A stretch of 64,000 nt of DNA from Anaerolineae bacterium (GCA_017303635.1 JAFLCG010000004.1:390149-454148); one strand, 5' to 3'. Positions 1 through 9,596 are shown, counted from the stretch's first letter. Notes: generated by a model from the letters alone, not told the origin. Numbers and translations: made by a program.

Positions 1-1
1 G

Positions 2-2092
2 CTGGAACTGGAATGGGTCCAATTGCGTGTTCGGAACTTGCTAGAGTCTCGACCCTTCCCCCAAAATGATCCAGGCTCGATGTTAGGGTATGTAATTCCG
101 GATGATGAGATTCTAGAACTGCTGAGTATGCCGGTTAGTCAATGGGAATGGGGCACTCCAGAAAATCAAACTTCAACAAGTGCCGAGTCTGCGCTGTTCA
201 AACGGCTAGCGGCAGTACGGGCAGAAGCACAGCGATTAGGCGTTAACTCGCCCCTGGATACTGTGGCGACCACTTTAGAACTTAGTCCGCTTGATATACG
301 CCTTTTGGTATTGGCAGCAGCTCCAAGCCTTGATCGGCGTTTTGAACGTTTATATGGTTATCTACAAGATGATATAACACAAACGCACCTGTCTATTGAC
401 TTAGGGTTACGCCTTCTGGGGTACGGGTTACAACAGTTGGGTGAGGTGCTGGCACGCTTGCGTGCAGACTCCCCTTTGATTCACTATCATCTGCTCCAAC
501 TACAATCCCATCCTCACTTAACAGCTTCGATTTTCAAACAAACACTCCAGATCAGCGAGCAATGTCTGAACTTTCTGCTCGGCCACGATACGCTTGATCC
601 GCGTCTCACTGGCATTGCTCGAACAAAGCTACCAACCGTAATTCCAGATAATCTTGTCTTGTCAGAATCTCTACGTCAGATTTTGGATACATTGGTTCAA
701 CCACACAGCGATCCAATGATTGGGTATTTCCAGGGGCCAGCCGGGTATGGAAAGGAAACGGTAGCGGAAGCCTGTTGTCAATTGCGTGGGCAAACTATCC
801 TGACGATCGATGGAACGGCTTTCTTGCGTCAAGCAAAATCTGAATGGAATGACCTGCTGGCGCGCATCCGTTTGGTGGCACGGTTACATCAGTCCGTCAT
901 GTACTGGGAGCGGGCCGATCTGCTCTGCCGCGAGCTAGGGGCTGTATTCATGGCCGCAATTGTCGACTGCACGAAGGCGACCGGACTTTGCATCCTCTCT
1001 GGAGAAACCTATTGGCCTGCGGAGCAGATAGCAGAGGAGATGGCCTTTTTCCCGATTCAATTTGACCTACCCACTTATCCGGAACGTTTGCGATTGTGGC
1101 GACAGATGGTGGGGCAAGAAGTAGGTTTTGCCGCTGGTCAGCTGGAAAACCTCGCCAGCCAGTTCCGCCTTTCCCCAGGGCAGATTTCCCAAGCTGTACG
1201 TGCTGCCCGTGACATGGCACGGCTGCGTGGCGTGGTCAATCCAACACCTACACCTTCAGAAATCTATGCCGCGTGCCGCGCTCAACTTGATCAGCACATG
1301 GCTGACCTGGGTCAGAAGATTACGCCCCGGCATGGCTGGACTGATCTGGTGCTCCCAGCAGAGCCGCATGCTCATCTGCGCGCCCTGTGTGATGCAGTTC
1401 GCTCGCGAGGTAAGGTGTTGGATGAGTGGGGATTTGATGGCAAGCTTACGGTCGGTCGGGGAATTAACGCACTCTTCGCCGGGCCTTCTGGAACGGGTAA
1501 AACGATGGCGGCAGAGGTCATCGCTGCTGAACTTCAGATGGATCTATACAAGATTGATCTTTCATCGGTCGTGAGCAAGTACATTGGCGAAACTGAGAAG
1601 AATCTGAAGCGCGTCTTCGATTCTGCCGAGCAGAGCCAGTGCCTCCTGCTGCTGGATGAAGCCGATGCACTCTTTGGCAAACGTACCGAAGTACGCGACT
1701 CCCATGATCGTTATGCTAACATCGAAGTGAACTATTTACTTCAACGGATTGAGGAGTATGACGGAGTTGCTATCCTGGCGACCAATCTACGCAAAAACAT
1801 GGATGAAGCCTTTGTACGGCGGTTGATGTACATTGTGGACTTCCCCTTCCCGACCGCCGAAGATCGTCTGCGAATCTGGCAATCCATCTGGCCGTCCAAT
1901 GCGCCGCTGGCGGATGACATCAGCTTCGAGGCCCTGGCCGAACAATTGGAGATTGCCGGTGGTCACATACGGAATATCGCCCTGGCAGCTGCGTTCCAGG
2001 CTGCGGCGGAAGGGGAGTATGTTCAAATGACCCACCTGACTGTGGCAGCACATAATGAATTAATGAAGATTGGTAAGATTATGACCAATTAA
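2..2092 (+). CDS. eCIS-associated AAA+ ATPase (Pvc15/Afp15-like), 5' end outside window
   Basis: The reading frame is open to the left edge; a TTG at 23 is only a fallback start, so the gene is probably 5'-partial. Counting from 23, the C-terminal AAA+ module has Walker A GPSGTGKT near residue 488, Walker B LLLLDEADALFG near 541 and a sensor-1 stretch ILATN. An N-terminal degenerate module carries a second P-loop-like GPAGYGKE near 238. This double-AAA layout is that of the ATPase next to PVC/Afp-type contractile injection systems, thought to help assembly or cargo loading. It is followed by two DUF4157 cargo-type genes and the structural operon. Family call confident; exact job inferred. Confidence 0.88.
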   Translation: MELEWVQLRVRNLLESRPFPQNDPGSMLGYVIPDDEILELLSMPVSQWEWGTPENQTSTSAESALFKRLAAVRAEAQRLGVNSPLDTVATTLELSPLDIRLLVLAAAPSLDRRFERLYGYLQDDITQTHLSIDLGLRLLGYGLQQLGEVLARLRADSPLIHYHLLQLQSHPHLTASIFKQTLQISEQCLNFLLGHDTLDPRLTGIARTKLPTVIPDNLVLSESLRQILDTLVQPHSDPMIGYFQGPAGYGKETVAEACCQLRGQTILTIDGTAFLRQAKSEWNDLLARIRLVARLHQSVMYWERADLLCRELGAVFMAAIVDCTKATGLCILSGETYWPAEQIAEEMAFFPIQFDLPTYPERLRLWRQMVGQEVGFAAGQLENLASQFRLSPGQISQAVRAARDMARLRGVVNPTPTPSEIYAACRAQLDQHMADLGQKITPRHGWTDLVLPAEPHAHLRALCDAVRSRGKVLDEWGFDGKLTVGRGINALFAGPSGTGKTMAAEVIAAELQMDLYKIDLSSVVSKYIGETEKNLKRVFDSAEQSQCLLLLDEADALFGKRTEVRDSHDRYANIEVNYLLQRIEEYDGVAILATNLRKNMDEAFVRRLMYIVDFPFPTAEDRLRIWQSIWPSNAPLADDISFEALAEQLEIAGGHIRNIALAAAFQAAAEGEYVQMTHLTVAAHNELMKIGKIMTN

Positions 2093-2121
2093 CGATTCTG
2101 ATAACATGTTCATAACATTAC

Positions 2122-2150
2122 TTGACAAGTATATCAATTTACCATAAGCT
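2122..2150 (+). promoter_or_regulatory. candidate promoter upstream of first DUF4157 gene
   Basis: A perfect TTGACA (2122-2127) is followed after 17 nt by a weak -10, TAAGCT (2145-2150, 3 of 6 matches). The site lies in the 296-nt gap after the ATPase gene, 239 nt before the next start. The -35 is convincing and the -10 is not. Confidence 0.3.
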
Positions 2151-2303
2151 GTAACGAAATTTACGATTTTTATGATTCTGTTTTCATCATCTTCACTTGA
2201 CGCCGACATCGCTGTTCGAGATGAAAATCACATATTTGTCTTCGGGATTGCAGGCTCCATGTTGATATGTAGCCAAAACTTGCATTCATCCGCATAAGTG
2301 ACT

Positions 2304-2333
2304 CTCAATACGCTATTTCAATAAGCGTATGAG
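2304..2333 (+). other. stem-loop in the ATPase/DUF4157 gap
   Basis: Arms CTC-A-ATACGCT (2304-2314) and AGCGTATGAG (2324-2333) pair with one bulged A, over a 9-nt loop. There is no T tract after it. It sits about 55 nt before the start of the first cargo-type gene and could be a weak terminator or leader structure. Confidence 0.3.
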
Positions 2334-2388
2334 AATCAGGCAGAGTTGGGCTGTCGGTTGATCCTTTCACCACCTGGGTCGTGCATTC

Positions 2389-3855
2389 ATGGTCGCTTCA
2401 CAGCGTACCCGTCTGCAACAAGAGTCGCCCGCACCACAGCTTTCCGGTGAGCCGCCCGCCTCGGAACGTCTCTCCGCGCCGCCTGTGTCTCATCTAAATA
2501 GACAAGCGACCATCCAGCAATCTCGTGCACTGCTCGGTCAGCCAGTGATCAGTCGTGGCAGAACCCTTCAACGTAGCCTCATCGAACTACAGAAGACCCA
2601 CGGCAACCAGGCAGTCCAGCGATTAATGCGGGCTACCCAGGGGCCAATGGGCAGTGTCGCTCCAGAGGTTGAATCGGCTATCCAGCGTTCGAGGGGCTTG
2701 GGACAGGGTTTGGATCACAGCACCCAGGCGCAGATGGAAACCGTCTTCGGGACGGACTTCAGCCATGTTCGCCTCCACACGGGGTCAGATGCTGATGTCC
2801 TTAGTCAATCCCTGGCGGCGCGAGCCTTCACCACGGGCTCGGACATCTACTTCCGGCAGGGTGAATACAACCCTGGCACCTCCGGCGGTCGTTCGCTACT
2901 GGCGCATGAACTGACCCATGTGGTTCAACAGCGGGGCGCAGCCCCACAGGCCAAGCTGACGGTCAACACACCGGGGGATGTGTACGAGCAGGAAGCCGAT
3001 GCGGTGGCAGCACGCATTGTAACGGACACATCACGCCCAGCATTTCAGGCGACTGAGGTATCAACAGCTACCCGACCTACGGGCAGTTCTGCCAGGATGG
3101 TGCAACGGGTCGTTGAAATGCGCGATGTTGGCAAAGGCGAACAGTCTGGCTTTGCCCGGCTTCCCGAACTCATCAATCGACTCAATACGCTTTCACAAGG
3201 TCTGACGTTCTCGATGAACGGAGCGAGGTTAGAGTATATAGCTCGTCCGGGTGGAACACTCAGTAAGTTTGACCAGATGATGCAAGGCTTTATCGATCAA
3301 TCTGCCATCATTCCCTTGCGTCTAACCAATCGGCAAGGATTGGCAGTTAATCGACAACGTGGTTGGCGCTTGAGAGTAGATATTGATGGTTGGTCACCTG
3401 GCTATGTCGATATTGATGACTTACTCGCCAGTGATGATCTTGGGCTACAAATGGTATTGGCACACTTCATGCGAGAACGCTCCGCCACGGGAAACTACGC
3501 ACGCCGGATCGGATCAGATTCCGTTGATTTATATTCACCTAATCCGGTTGTCCGTGCACGCGTCAATGCGGAATTCCAGGGGGTGCATAGGCGTGGTATT
3601 GACGCAGAAGCCCAGGTCTTGCAGGACTTTTTTGGTGATAACACGATCCGGCTTGTAGCTGATTCAACCAGTCCAACTATTCGCCGTGTCTTTCGGAATT
3701 CACGCGGCGATCGAATAAGGCGTCGAGTAACTCATGGAACAGGTAGCGACAGCGGTGTTGACGCCATGTCTGTCGAAGTGATAACCCGTTCCGGGAAGCG
3801 CCTTTCAGCCGAAGATTATCGCAAGATACTTCAGACTGGAGCGCCTTCACCATGA
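2389..3855 (+). CDS. eCIS core domain (DUF4157) protein with unrecognised C-terminal domain
   Basis: 488 aa. Residues 1-95 are a polar leader with the LQ-x3-GNQAVQRL motif typical of eCIS cargo-type proteins. Residues about 97-180 are the DUF4157 domain with the HELTH motif at 173-177 (zincin-like HExxH), followed by PGDVYEQEADAVA at 195-207. Residues about 240-488 form a separate domain that I cannot assign; it contains a DIDDLLASDD stretch and a basic C-terminal third. DUF4157 proteins are known to be encoded with extracellular contractile injection systems and are candidate cargo or loading adaptors. The leader is nearly identical, also in DNA, to the next gene, while the C-terminal parts differ completely, as in exchangeable-effector designs. 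No strong ribosome-binding site is visible before ATG 2389. Confidence 0.82.
   Translation: MVASQRTRLQQESPAPQLSGEPPASERLSAPPVSHLNRQATIQQSRALLGQPVISRGRTLQRSLIELQKTHGNQAVQRLMRATQGPMGSVAPEVESAIQRSRGLGQGLDHSTQAQMETVFGTDFSHVRLHTGSDADVLSQSLAARAFTTGSDIYFRQGEYNPGTSGGRSLLAHELTHVVQQRGAAPQAKLTVNTPGDVYEQEADAVAARIVTDTSRPAFQATEVSTATRPTGSSARMVQRVVEMRDVGKGEQSGFARLPELINRLNTLSQGLTFSMNGARLEYIARPGGTLSKFDQMMQGFIDQSAIIPLRLTNRQGLAVNRQRGWRLRVDIDGWSPGYVDIDDLLASDDLGLQMVLAHFMRERSATGNYARRIGSDSVDLYSPNPVVRARVNAEFQGVHRRGIDAEAQVLQDFFGDNTIRLVADSTSPTIRRVFRNSRGDRIRRRVTHGTGSDSGVDAMSVEVITRSGKRLSAEDYRKILQTGAPSP
2668..3008 (+). repeat. direct repeat copy 1 (DUF4157 core block)
   Basis: About 340 bp that match 4181-4521 almost base for base (offset 1513). 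The block encodes the DUF4157 core in both tandem genes. Such DNA-level identity between paralogues with unrelated tails indicates recent duplication or gene conversion. Confidence 0.85.
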
Positions 3856-3901
3856 TTGATTATTTGACTTCTTGGCTTGCGTGAACTATCCAGAGGAGTT
3901 G

Positions 3902-6451
3902 ATGGTGATTCCGCAGCGCACCCGTCTGCAACAAGAGACACCCGCACCACAGCTTTCTGGTGAGCATCCTACGCCGGAACGCTTGTCTGCGCCCCCTGTC
4001 CCCTCCATTGATACACAAGCCGCTTTGCAGCAGGCTACTACCTTGCTGCGTCAACCTGTGACCGGTCGCGGCGGCTCGCTCCAGCGCAGTTTAATCCGCC
4101 TGCAACAGACCCAGGGCAACCAGGGCGTCCAGCGACTAATGCGGGCTGCACAGGGGTCAGTGGGTGGTGTTGCCCCAGGGGTTGAATCGGCTATCCAGCA
4201 TTCGAGGGGCTTGGGACATGGCTTGGATCACAGCACCCAGGCGCAGATGGAAACTGCCTTCGGGACGGACTTCAGCCATGTTCGCCTCCACACGGGGTCA
4301 GATGCTGATGTCCTTAGTCAATCCCTGGCGGCGCGAGCCTTCACCACTGGCTCGGACATCTACTTCCGGCACGGTGAATACAACCCTGGCACCTCCGGCG
4401 GTCTGTCTCTTCTGGCGCATGAACTGACGCATGTGGTTCAACAGCGGGGCGTGGCTCCGCAGGCCAAGCTGACGGTCAACATGCCAGGGGATGTGTACGA
4501 GCAGGAAGCGGATGCGGTGGCGGAACAGGTGGGGCAATTAGCGAAAAATCCGGTGAGGAATCGACCGCCTCAGCAGTCATTCCAACGTAAATTTATTCAA
4601 AGGCAGACACAGAACTCGGGCCAGCCGGCAAGCTCTGACAAAGCCAAACTGGATCAGCTACACAACGCCGTTCGTATCATCGAGAATAAATTCCTGATAG
4701 ACAAAGGACGGCGTGACGAGCAGGAGAAAATAAACAAGGATCAATGGGCTGTTTCATGGACAGCGGAAGCCGCTGGCAGTATAGCTGGTGCATTTCGTGG
4801 GGAGGGATTGCATAGCTTAAATATTCCTGACAAGAGTTTGTGGAATATGCCCGACCGGTTGCTCAAAGAAGTCAAAGAGTATATCAAAGCCGGTGATGTC
4901 ATAAGGGCAGCACATAGTCTTCAGAATCTTGTCGATGTTTACACCACAGTACATGAGCAACTTTACCACTATATCGAAGGGGTTATTGGTGGTGCCGAGA
5001 TTAGTCAGACCGGGTTGGAAGCTCTGGCTACAGCTGGTGCGATTGCGGCTTCCGTCGCAACCGGCGGGACAACCGGCCTGCTGGTCGGCGCTGGGTATGC
5101 TGCTGGTCAACGCATTGCCGGAGAAGTGAAGGGAGTCCTTATCGGTACTCAACAGAAAATTGATTGGGCTGCTATCGGTTTTGATGCACTCTTTGCAATC
5201 GCAGCAGGAAAATTGGGTGGGAAACTCGGCGGGAAATTAGCCGAAAAGCTGGGGATCGTCATTGCTGCCCGAAGCGGAGGACAAGTTACAGCCAGAGCTG
5301 TTACCTCAGTGATTGTTGGGCGACTTTCAGCAGTAGTGCATGCATCTGCCCGTGAAGTATTCGACAGTATTCGTTGGGATACACAATTGACGGTTGATGG
5401 TGTGATTGATCGGATAGTAGCCCAACTGACTCTAAAGGCAGTGTTTGTGGATTTAGTCACCCATGCGGTTGGAGAAGTCGTGCATCCTCAGCCGCCAGCG
5501 CGCCCCAAACTGCCGCCCCCCAAACTCGTTCCAAAACCTACAGAGACGCCCACTACTTCATCGCTTCCTGAACGGGTTCCAGAAAGTAGGCCGAGGGAAC
5601 TACCCGCTCAGGGTCATAATGTTATTTCTCTACCAACCCGCTCAGGACAACATACTGGCAGAGCAACTTCCGAGCCATTTCCGGCTCGCGATGAAGCGAC
5701 TGCAAGAGCGTTTGTACCAGAACCCACGGTAGCTCCTGCTCCTAGCCCAGTTCCGAATCTCAAGCTTGTACCAGATCCATTACCCTCCTCGTCATCGGCC
5801 AAATCGCCTGAACCCTTTAATCCACATGCGGGTGTCGCTGTGGCTGCTGTAAACGAGGCCACCCCGAAGAAGAAACAACCGACCAGACGACCAATTAGGC
5901 TTATACTCCCGTCAGTCAAAGCTATCCATTTAGAGCCCTATAGAAAATATGCATGGGCTGGAGCTTTAGTTCACCATAAGAGTAAAGAAAAACGGAAAGG
6001 CGTTAGTCAGACTGGTAAATGGGATGCGGGTATGAAGCCCGGTAGGCCAGAAGGCATGGATCAATCCGTTTTTGAGCGCGGTCTTAATTTGGGATTAACA
6101 CCTAGGCAAATATTTCGTCCAAATTGGGATCGTTTTGGCGCAAGATTAAAAGATCCTACGGAAGTTGATCACATTATTGAAATTCAGCTCGCCCCACCTG
6201 GTAATCAAGGCTTCTGGGACAATATTCCCAATTATGAGTTACTTGATAGAGATTCGAATGGAGCAAGCGGCAGAGAATTAAGAGCAAACATCATAAACGA
6301 GCGAAAAGAACTAGCTGCAGAAACCAACGATCCGACGTGGCTTGAAAAGCCGCTAAAGTTTGAAGAAGTTGTTGCCAATAGTGGGCCACAAGGAACACGT
6401 TGGCTATGGGATGAAATTAGGACAGGTGAACACTTAGACGTTTATCCTTGA
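3902..6451 (+). CDS. DUF4157 eCIS cargo-type protein with HNH-like nuclease C-terminus
   Basis: 849 aa from ATG 3902. This start aligns with its paralogue (MVIPQRTRLQQE against MVASQRTRLQQE) and follows GAGGAG at 3893-3898; the in-frame codon at 3872 has no such support. Order: leader with LQ-x3-GNQGVQRL, DUF4157 with HELTH, a helical segment, a glycine/alanine-rich hydrophobic stretch (about 365-490) that could insert in or cross a membrane, a long Pro-rich linker (about 520-660), and a C-terminal domain with EVDHIIEIQL (D756-H757) and a later N-x-ELLD...SG-x2-L signature. That D-H plus N pattern resembles HNH/Endonuclease-VII toxin tails. I read it as a nuclease effector delivered by the adjacent eCIS; toxicity is inferred. 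No immunity gene is evident. Confidence 0.8.
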   Translation: MVIPQRTRLQQETPAPQLSGEHPTPERLSAPPVPSIDTQAALQQATTLLRQPVTGRGGSLQRSLIRLQQTQGNQGVQRLMRAAQGSVGGVAPGVESAIQHSRGLGHGLDHSTQAQMETAFGTDFSHVRLHTGSDADVLSQSLAARAFTTGSDIYFRHGEYNPGTSGGLSLLAHELTHVVQQRGVAPQAKLTVNMPGDVYEQEADAVAEQVGQLAKNPVRNRPPQQSFQRKFIQRQTQNSGQPASSDKAKLDQLHNAVRIIENKFLIDKGRRDEQEKINKDQWAVSWTAEAAGSIAGAFRGEGLHSLNIPDKSLWNMPDRLLKEVKEYIKAGDVIRAAHSLQNLVDVYTTVHEQLYHYIEGVIGGAEISQTGLEALATAGAIAASVATGGTTGLLVGAGYAAGQRIAGEVKGVLIGTQQKIDWAAIGFDALFAIAAGKLGGKLGGKLAEKLGIVIAARSGGQVTARAVTSVIVGRLSAVVHASAREVFDSIRWDTQLTVDGVIDRIVAQLTLKAVFVDLVTHAVGEVVHPQPPARPKLPPPKLVPKPTETPTTSSLPERVPESRPRELPAQGHNVISLPTRSGQHTGRATSEPFPARDEATARAFVPEPTVAPAPSPVPNLKLVPDPLPSSSSAKSPEPFNPHAGVAVAAVNEATPKKKQPTRRPIRLILPSVKAIHLEPYRKYAWAGALVHHKSKEKRKGVSQTGKWDAGMKPGRPEGMDQSVFERGLNLGLTPRQIFRPNWDRFGARLKDPTEVDHIIEIQLAPPGNQGFWDNIPNYELLDRDSNGASGRELRANIINERKELAAETNDPTWLEKPLKFEEVVANSGPQGTRWLWDEIRTGEHLDVYP
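4181..4521 (+). repeat. direct repeat copy 2 (DUF4157 core block)
   Basis: Second copy of the block at 2668-3008. Similarity stops sharply after the QEADAVA coding segment, exactly where the two proteins switch to unrelated C-terminal domains. Confidence 0.85.
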
Positions 6452-6506
6452 TGAAGCACACTACTCTGCAGATGATAACTTGTGGAGATTAAGAAGTCAC
6501 CAGACC

Positions 6507-7097
6507 ATGATCGACGACCTGGACAAATCCCTCGAAAAGCTGCTCAAGACCTACCTGCCCCCGGCACTGGTCAGCGGGGTGGCGATCAGCTTTGCCGCGC
6601 CGGATAACCAGTTCCCGCCATCGACAGTCAAGCTGCCAGCCGTTGATCTGTTCCTATACGATGTGCGGGAAAACCGCGACCTGCGGGATACCACCTGGGA
6701 GGTCGAGCGCAACGGCAATATGGCCCGGCGCATCCCGGCCCCGGTGCGGGTGGATTGCTCCTATCTGGTGACAGCCTGGGCCAGCGGCAGCGTTCCCAAT
6801 CCCGCCCAGGATGAGCATCGACTGCTCGGCGAGGTCATGCGAGTGCTGTTACGTTTTTCCACGCTCCCGGAGGATGTTCTTCAGGGCAGTCTGGTCAACC
6901 AGGAGCTACCGCTGCCGACGAGCAGCCTACAGTCAGGAAAACTGCAAAGCCTGGGCGAGTTCTGGCAGGCTATGGGTGGGAAGCCAAAGGCCTCTCTGCA
7001 CTATATGGTGACACTGACGGTTACACCTGTTGAGGCAGGCGTTGCCGGGCCAGTTGTGCAAGAACATATCATTAAGCTAGAACTTAAGGAGTCATAG
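6507..7097 (+). CDS. DUF4255 (Pvc16-like) tail terminator/cap protein
   Basis: 196 aa from ATG 6507; an in-frame TTG at 6480 would add nine unlikely residues. The protein shows the DUF4255 pattern: a helical start (IDDLDKSLEKLL), then VAISFAAPD, VDLFLYDVRENRDLR, and RVDCSYLVTAWA leading to the conserved HRLLGEVMRVLLRF segment. In PVC/Afp systems this family (Pvc16/Afp16) terminates and caps the tube-sheath assembly and sets its length. It stands 58 nt before the first sheath gene and probably opens the structural operon. Confidence 0.88.
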   Translation: MIDDLDKSLEKLLKTYLPPALVSGVAISFAAPDNQFPPSTVKLPAVDLFLYDVRENRDLRDTTWEVERNGNMARRIPAPVRVDCSYLVTAWASGSVPNPAQDEHRLLGEVMRVLLRFSTLPEDVLQGSLVNQELPLPTSSLQSGKLQSLGEFWQAMGGKPKASLHYMVTLTVTPVEAGVAGPVVQEHIIKLELKES

Positions 7098-7155
7098 CCA
7101 AACTTGACGTAAATTATCACTTTTTCACCGCAACTTTCCGAAGGGAGTAGAGCAT

Positions 7156-8358
7156 ATGCCGCAGTATCTTTCACCCGGTGTCTATGTTGAAGAAGTCCCC
7201 TCCGGCCTAAACGTCATCGCCGGGGTCAGCACCAGCGTGGCCGGGTTCGTCGGGCGGGTGGCGGATAATGTCACGTTGCCGCCAATACCGGGCAAGTTCG
7301 AAAAGAAGGCTAATTCTGAAGAACTTGACCCAGAGAAGCCGATCCGATATAGCGTGGCTGATGTTGGTGAGCCTTACCTCGTAACCAGTTGGGACGCATT
7401 CAAAACGCGCTTTGGCGATTTCCAGGCGGGCAACAGTGTTCTGGCGCACGCGGTCTACGGCTTTTTCAATAATGGTGGTACCCGTTGCTGGGTCGCACGG
7501 GTCAATAGCGCCAATCTAACTACCAAAGGTGTGCAGGACACGCTGGCAACTTTTGAGGCCATTGACGAAATTTCGTTGGTCATTGTGCCGGGTGCTTCGG
7601 AAGCAGCTACCCAGCAAGCTACCATAGACCATTGTGCCAAAATGGGCGACCGTTTTGCCATCCTGGATGGGCAGGAAGTCCCGAACGCCTATACACCGGC
7701 GCTGGTGAAGGGCGCGGTGAGCAATAGTGATTACGCGGCCATGTACTTCCCATACATCCAGGTCTATGACCCGGCATCTGATGATCTTATCTACGTGCCA
7801 CCCAGCGGGCATATGGCTGGGGTTTATGCACGGGTGGATGGTCAGCGTGGAGTCCATAAGGCCCCGGCGAATGAGCCTATTCGTGGTGCAGTCGGACTCG
7901 AATGGAAATTGAGCAAAGCCGATCAGGATGGACTCAACCCAGCAGGGATCAATGTGATCCGGGAGATGAATGGGCGCATACTGGTGTGGGGCGCACGTAC
8001 CCTCGGCGGTGATGCCAACGGTGAGTGGAAATATGTCAACGTGCGGCGGTTGTTCCTCTATCTGCGTGAATCGCTGGATGAAGGCACACAGTGGGTGGTC
8101 TTCGAGCCGAATGACCGTAACCTGTGGGCGAAAATCCGCCTGAACGTCACCGCATTCCTGTCGATTGTGTGGAAGGATGGGGCGCTCTTTGGCAGCAGTC
8201 CGGCGGAAGCCTTTTACGTGCGCTGCGACGACACGAACAATCCGGCAGCCGTGCGCGATCTGGGGCAGGTCATCACCGAGATTGGGGTGGCCGTGAATAA
8301 ACCGGCAGAGTTTGTCATCTTCCGCATCAGTCAATGGGCTGGGCCATCGGCTACCTAA
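7156..8358 (+). CDS. contractile tail sheath protein 1
   Basis: 400 aa, start preceded by GAAGGGAG. The N-terminus YLSPGVYVEEVPSG is the classic start of eCIS and phage sheath subunits. Further sheath hallmarks are the SWDAFKTRFGDF segment, the FFNNGGTRCWVARV stretch, GHMAGVYARVDGQRGVHKAPAN, VWGARTL and a C-terminal ending in FVIFRISQW. It polymerises around the inner tube and contracts to drive it out. It is followed within 10 nt by a second, diverged sheath gene, as in PVC/Afp clusters, where sheath variants contact different tube zones or the baseplate. Confidence 0.95.
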   Translation: MPQYLSPGVYVEEVPSGLNVIAGVSTSVAGFVGRVADNVTLPPIPGKFEKKANSEELDPEKPIRYSVADVGEPYLVTSWDAFKTRFGDFQAGNSVLAHAVYGFFNNGGTRCWVARVNSANLTTKGVQDTLATFEAIDEISLVIVPGASEAATQQATIDHCAKMGDRFAILDGQEVPNAYTPALVKGAVSNSDYAAMYFPYIQVYDPASDDLIYVPPSGHMAGVYARVDGQRGVHKAPANEPIRGAVGLEWKLSKADQDGLNPAGINVIREMNGRILVWGARTLGGDANGEWKYVNVRRLFLYLRESLDEGTQWVVFEPNDRNLWAKIRLNVTAFLSIVWKDGALFGSSPAEAFYVRCDDTNNPAAVRDLGQVITEIGVAVNKPAEFVIFRISQWAGPSAT

Positions 8359-8366
8359 GGCGTGTG

Positions 8367-9569
8367 ATGCAAACCTTACGTACCCCCGGAGTCTATTGGC
8401 AGGAGATTACCATCCAACCGCCACCGCTGTTGGAGACGGGTGTGCCTGCCTTCCTGGGCTATGTCGTGCCACAGCAGGCCGACCGTTACAACCGGCCAGT
8501 CAAACTGAATACCTGGCCGCAATTCGCCAATCACTTCAAGCCTGAGGCCAATCCATCCAGTTATGTCATGGATTGTGTCCAGGCGTTCTTCGAAAATGGT
8601 GGACGGCGCTGCTATGTGGTGCCACTGGAGCCAGTGACGACCTCTACAAATGCTATCGCATCTCTGTCGAAAGGCTTGGATGCTATTGGGCAGTTGGATG
8701 ATCTGGACATCGTCTGTGCGCCGGATGTCATGCTGCCCCTCGTAGAGACGTTTAGGGCTGATCGCCAACGCTATCAATTTGATTTACTGACACTGCGCCG
8801 AACTGCTCAGGAAATGCAGCGTCGAATCCTGAGCCACTGTGACTCGCTGGGCAACCGTATCGCCCTGCTGGATTCCTATCCTTTCTATGATGAGTTGTCT
8901 TGTACTCCGGCGGAAGTGGTGCAACAGCGCGGTGGATTAGAAGCTGCTAACGGGGCGCTCTACTACCCCTGGGTGCAGTTAGCCTCGGGGCGGTCCGTGC
9001 CGCCCTGCGGTCATATTGCCGGGATAATCGCCCAAACCGACCAGACCATCGGTGTTCACAAAGCCCCCGCTAACCACATGCTCACCGGTGTGGTAGACAT
9101 TGCCTATCCACTCGACGACACCATCAACGGCGAGCTATATCCACAACAGATCAATTGCTTGCGGGCCTTCAGCGGGCGCGGGGTGCGGGTGTGGGGCGCA
9201 CGCACCTTGCAGACCAATACACGCTGGGCATTTGTCAACAACCGGCGTCTGCTGTTAACCGTTGGTCGCTGGATTCAATTGATTCTGACAGAGGCGACCT
9301 TTGAAGCCAACACCCCCATGCTCTGGGCGCAGATTGAGCGTGAGGTGGGCGCATATCTGAATACTTTGCTGCTGGGCGGGGCCTTGACGGGTAGTTCTGC
9401 GGAAGAAGCCTATTACGTCCGCTGCAATGCAGATACCAATCCACCAGCAGCACGAGAAAACGGTATGGTCATTGCCCAAGTCGGTCTGGCATTGACTGTA
9501 CCCAATGAGTTTATTGAAGCGCGTGTGGTCATCCATGCCAGCAACGCGCAGTTTATCCTGCCTGAATAA
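8367..9569 (+). CDS. contractile tail sheath protein 2
   Basis: 400 aa from ATG 8367. The frame is open from ATG 8334 inside the previous gene, but MQTLRTPGVYWQE aligns with the start of the first sheath. It shares the sheath marks FFENGGRRCYVVPL, GHIAGIIAQTD...GVHKAPAN, VWGARTL and the AEEAYYVRCNADTNP segment, and ends in ARVVIHASNAQFILPE. In characterised eCIS a second sheath-type protein sits close to the baseplate or caps the sheath; which role applies here cannot be told from sequence. Confidence 0.92.
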   Translation: MQTLRTPGVYWQEITIQPPPLLETGVPAFLGYVVPQQADRYNRPVKLNTWPQFANHFKPEANPSSYVMDCVQAFFENGGRRCYVVPLEPVTTSTNAIASLSKGLDAIGQLDDLDIVCAPDVMLPLVETFRADRQRYQFDLLTLRRTAQEMQRRILSHCDSLGNRIALLDSYPFYDELSCTPAEVVQQRGGLEAANGALYYPWVQLASGRSVPPCGHIAGIIAQTDQTIGVHKAPANHMLTGVVDIAYPLDDTINGELYPQQINCLRAFSGRGVRVWGARTLQTNTRWAFVNNRRLLLTVGRWIQLILTEATFEANTPMLWAQIEREVGAYLNTLLLGGALTGSSAEEAYYVRCNADTNPPAARENGMVIAQVGLALTVPNEFIEARVVIHASNAQFILPE

Positions 9570-9596
9570 GATTCTCTGAGGAGGCATGAAGCGATT

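Noticed and set aside
8334..8366. longer start for the second sheath gene
   Set aside because: The extra residues overlap the first sheath gene and do not match the sheath N-terminus; ATG 8367 gives the conserved start.
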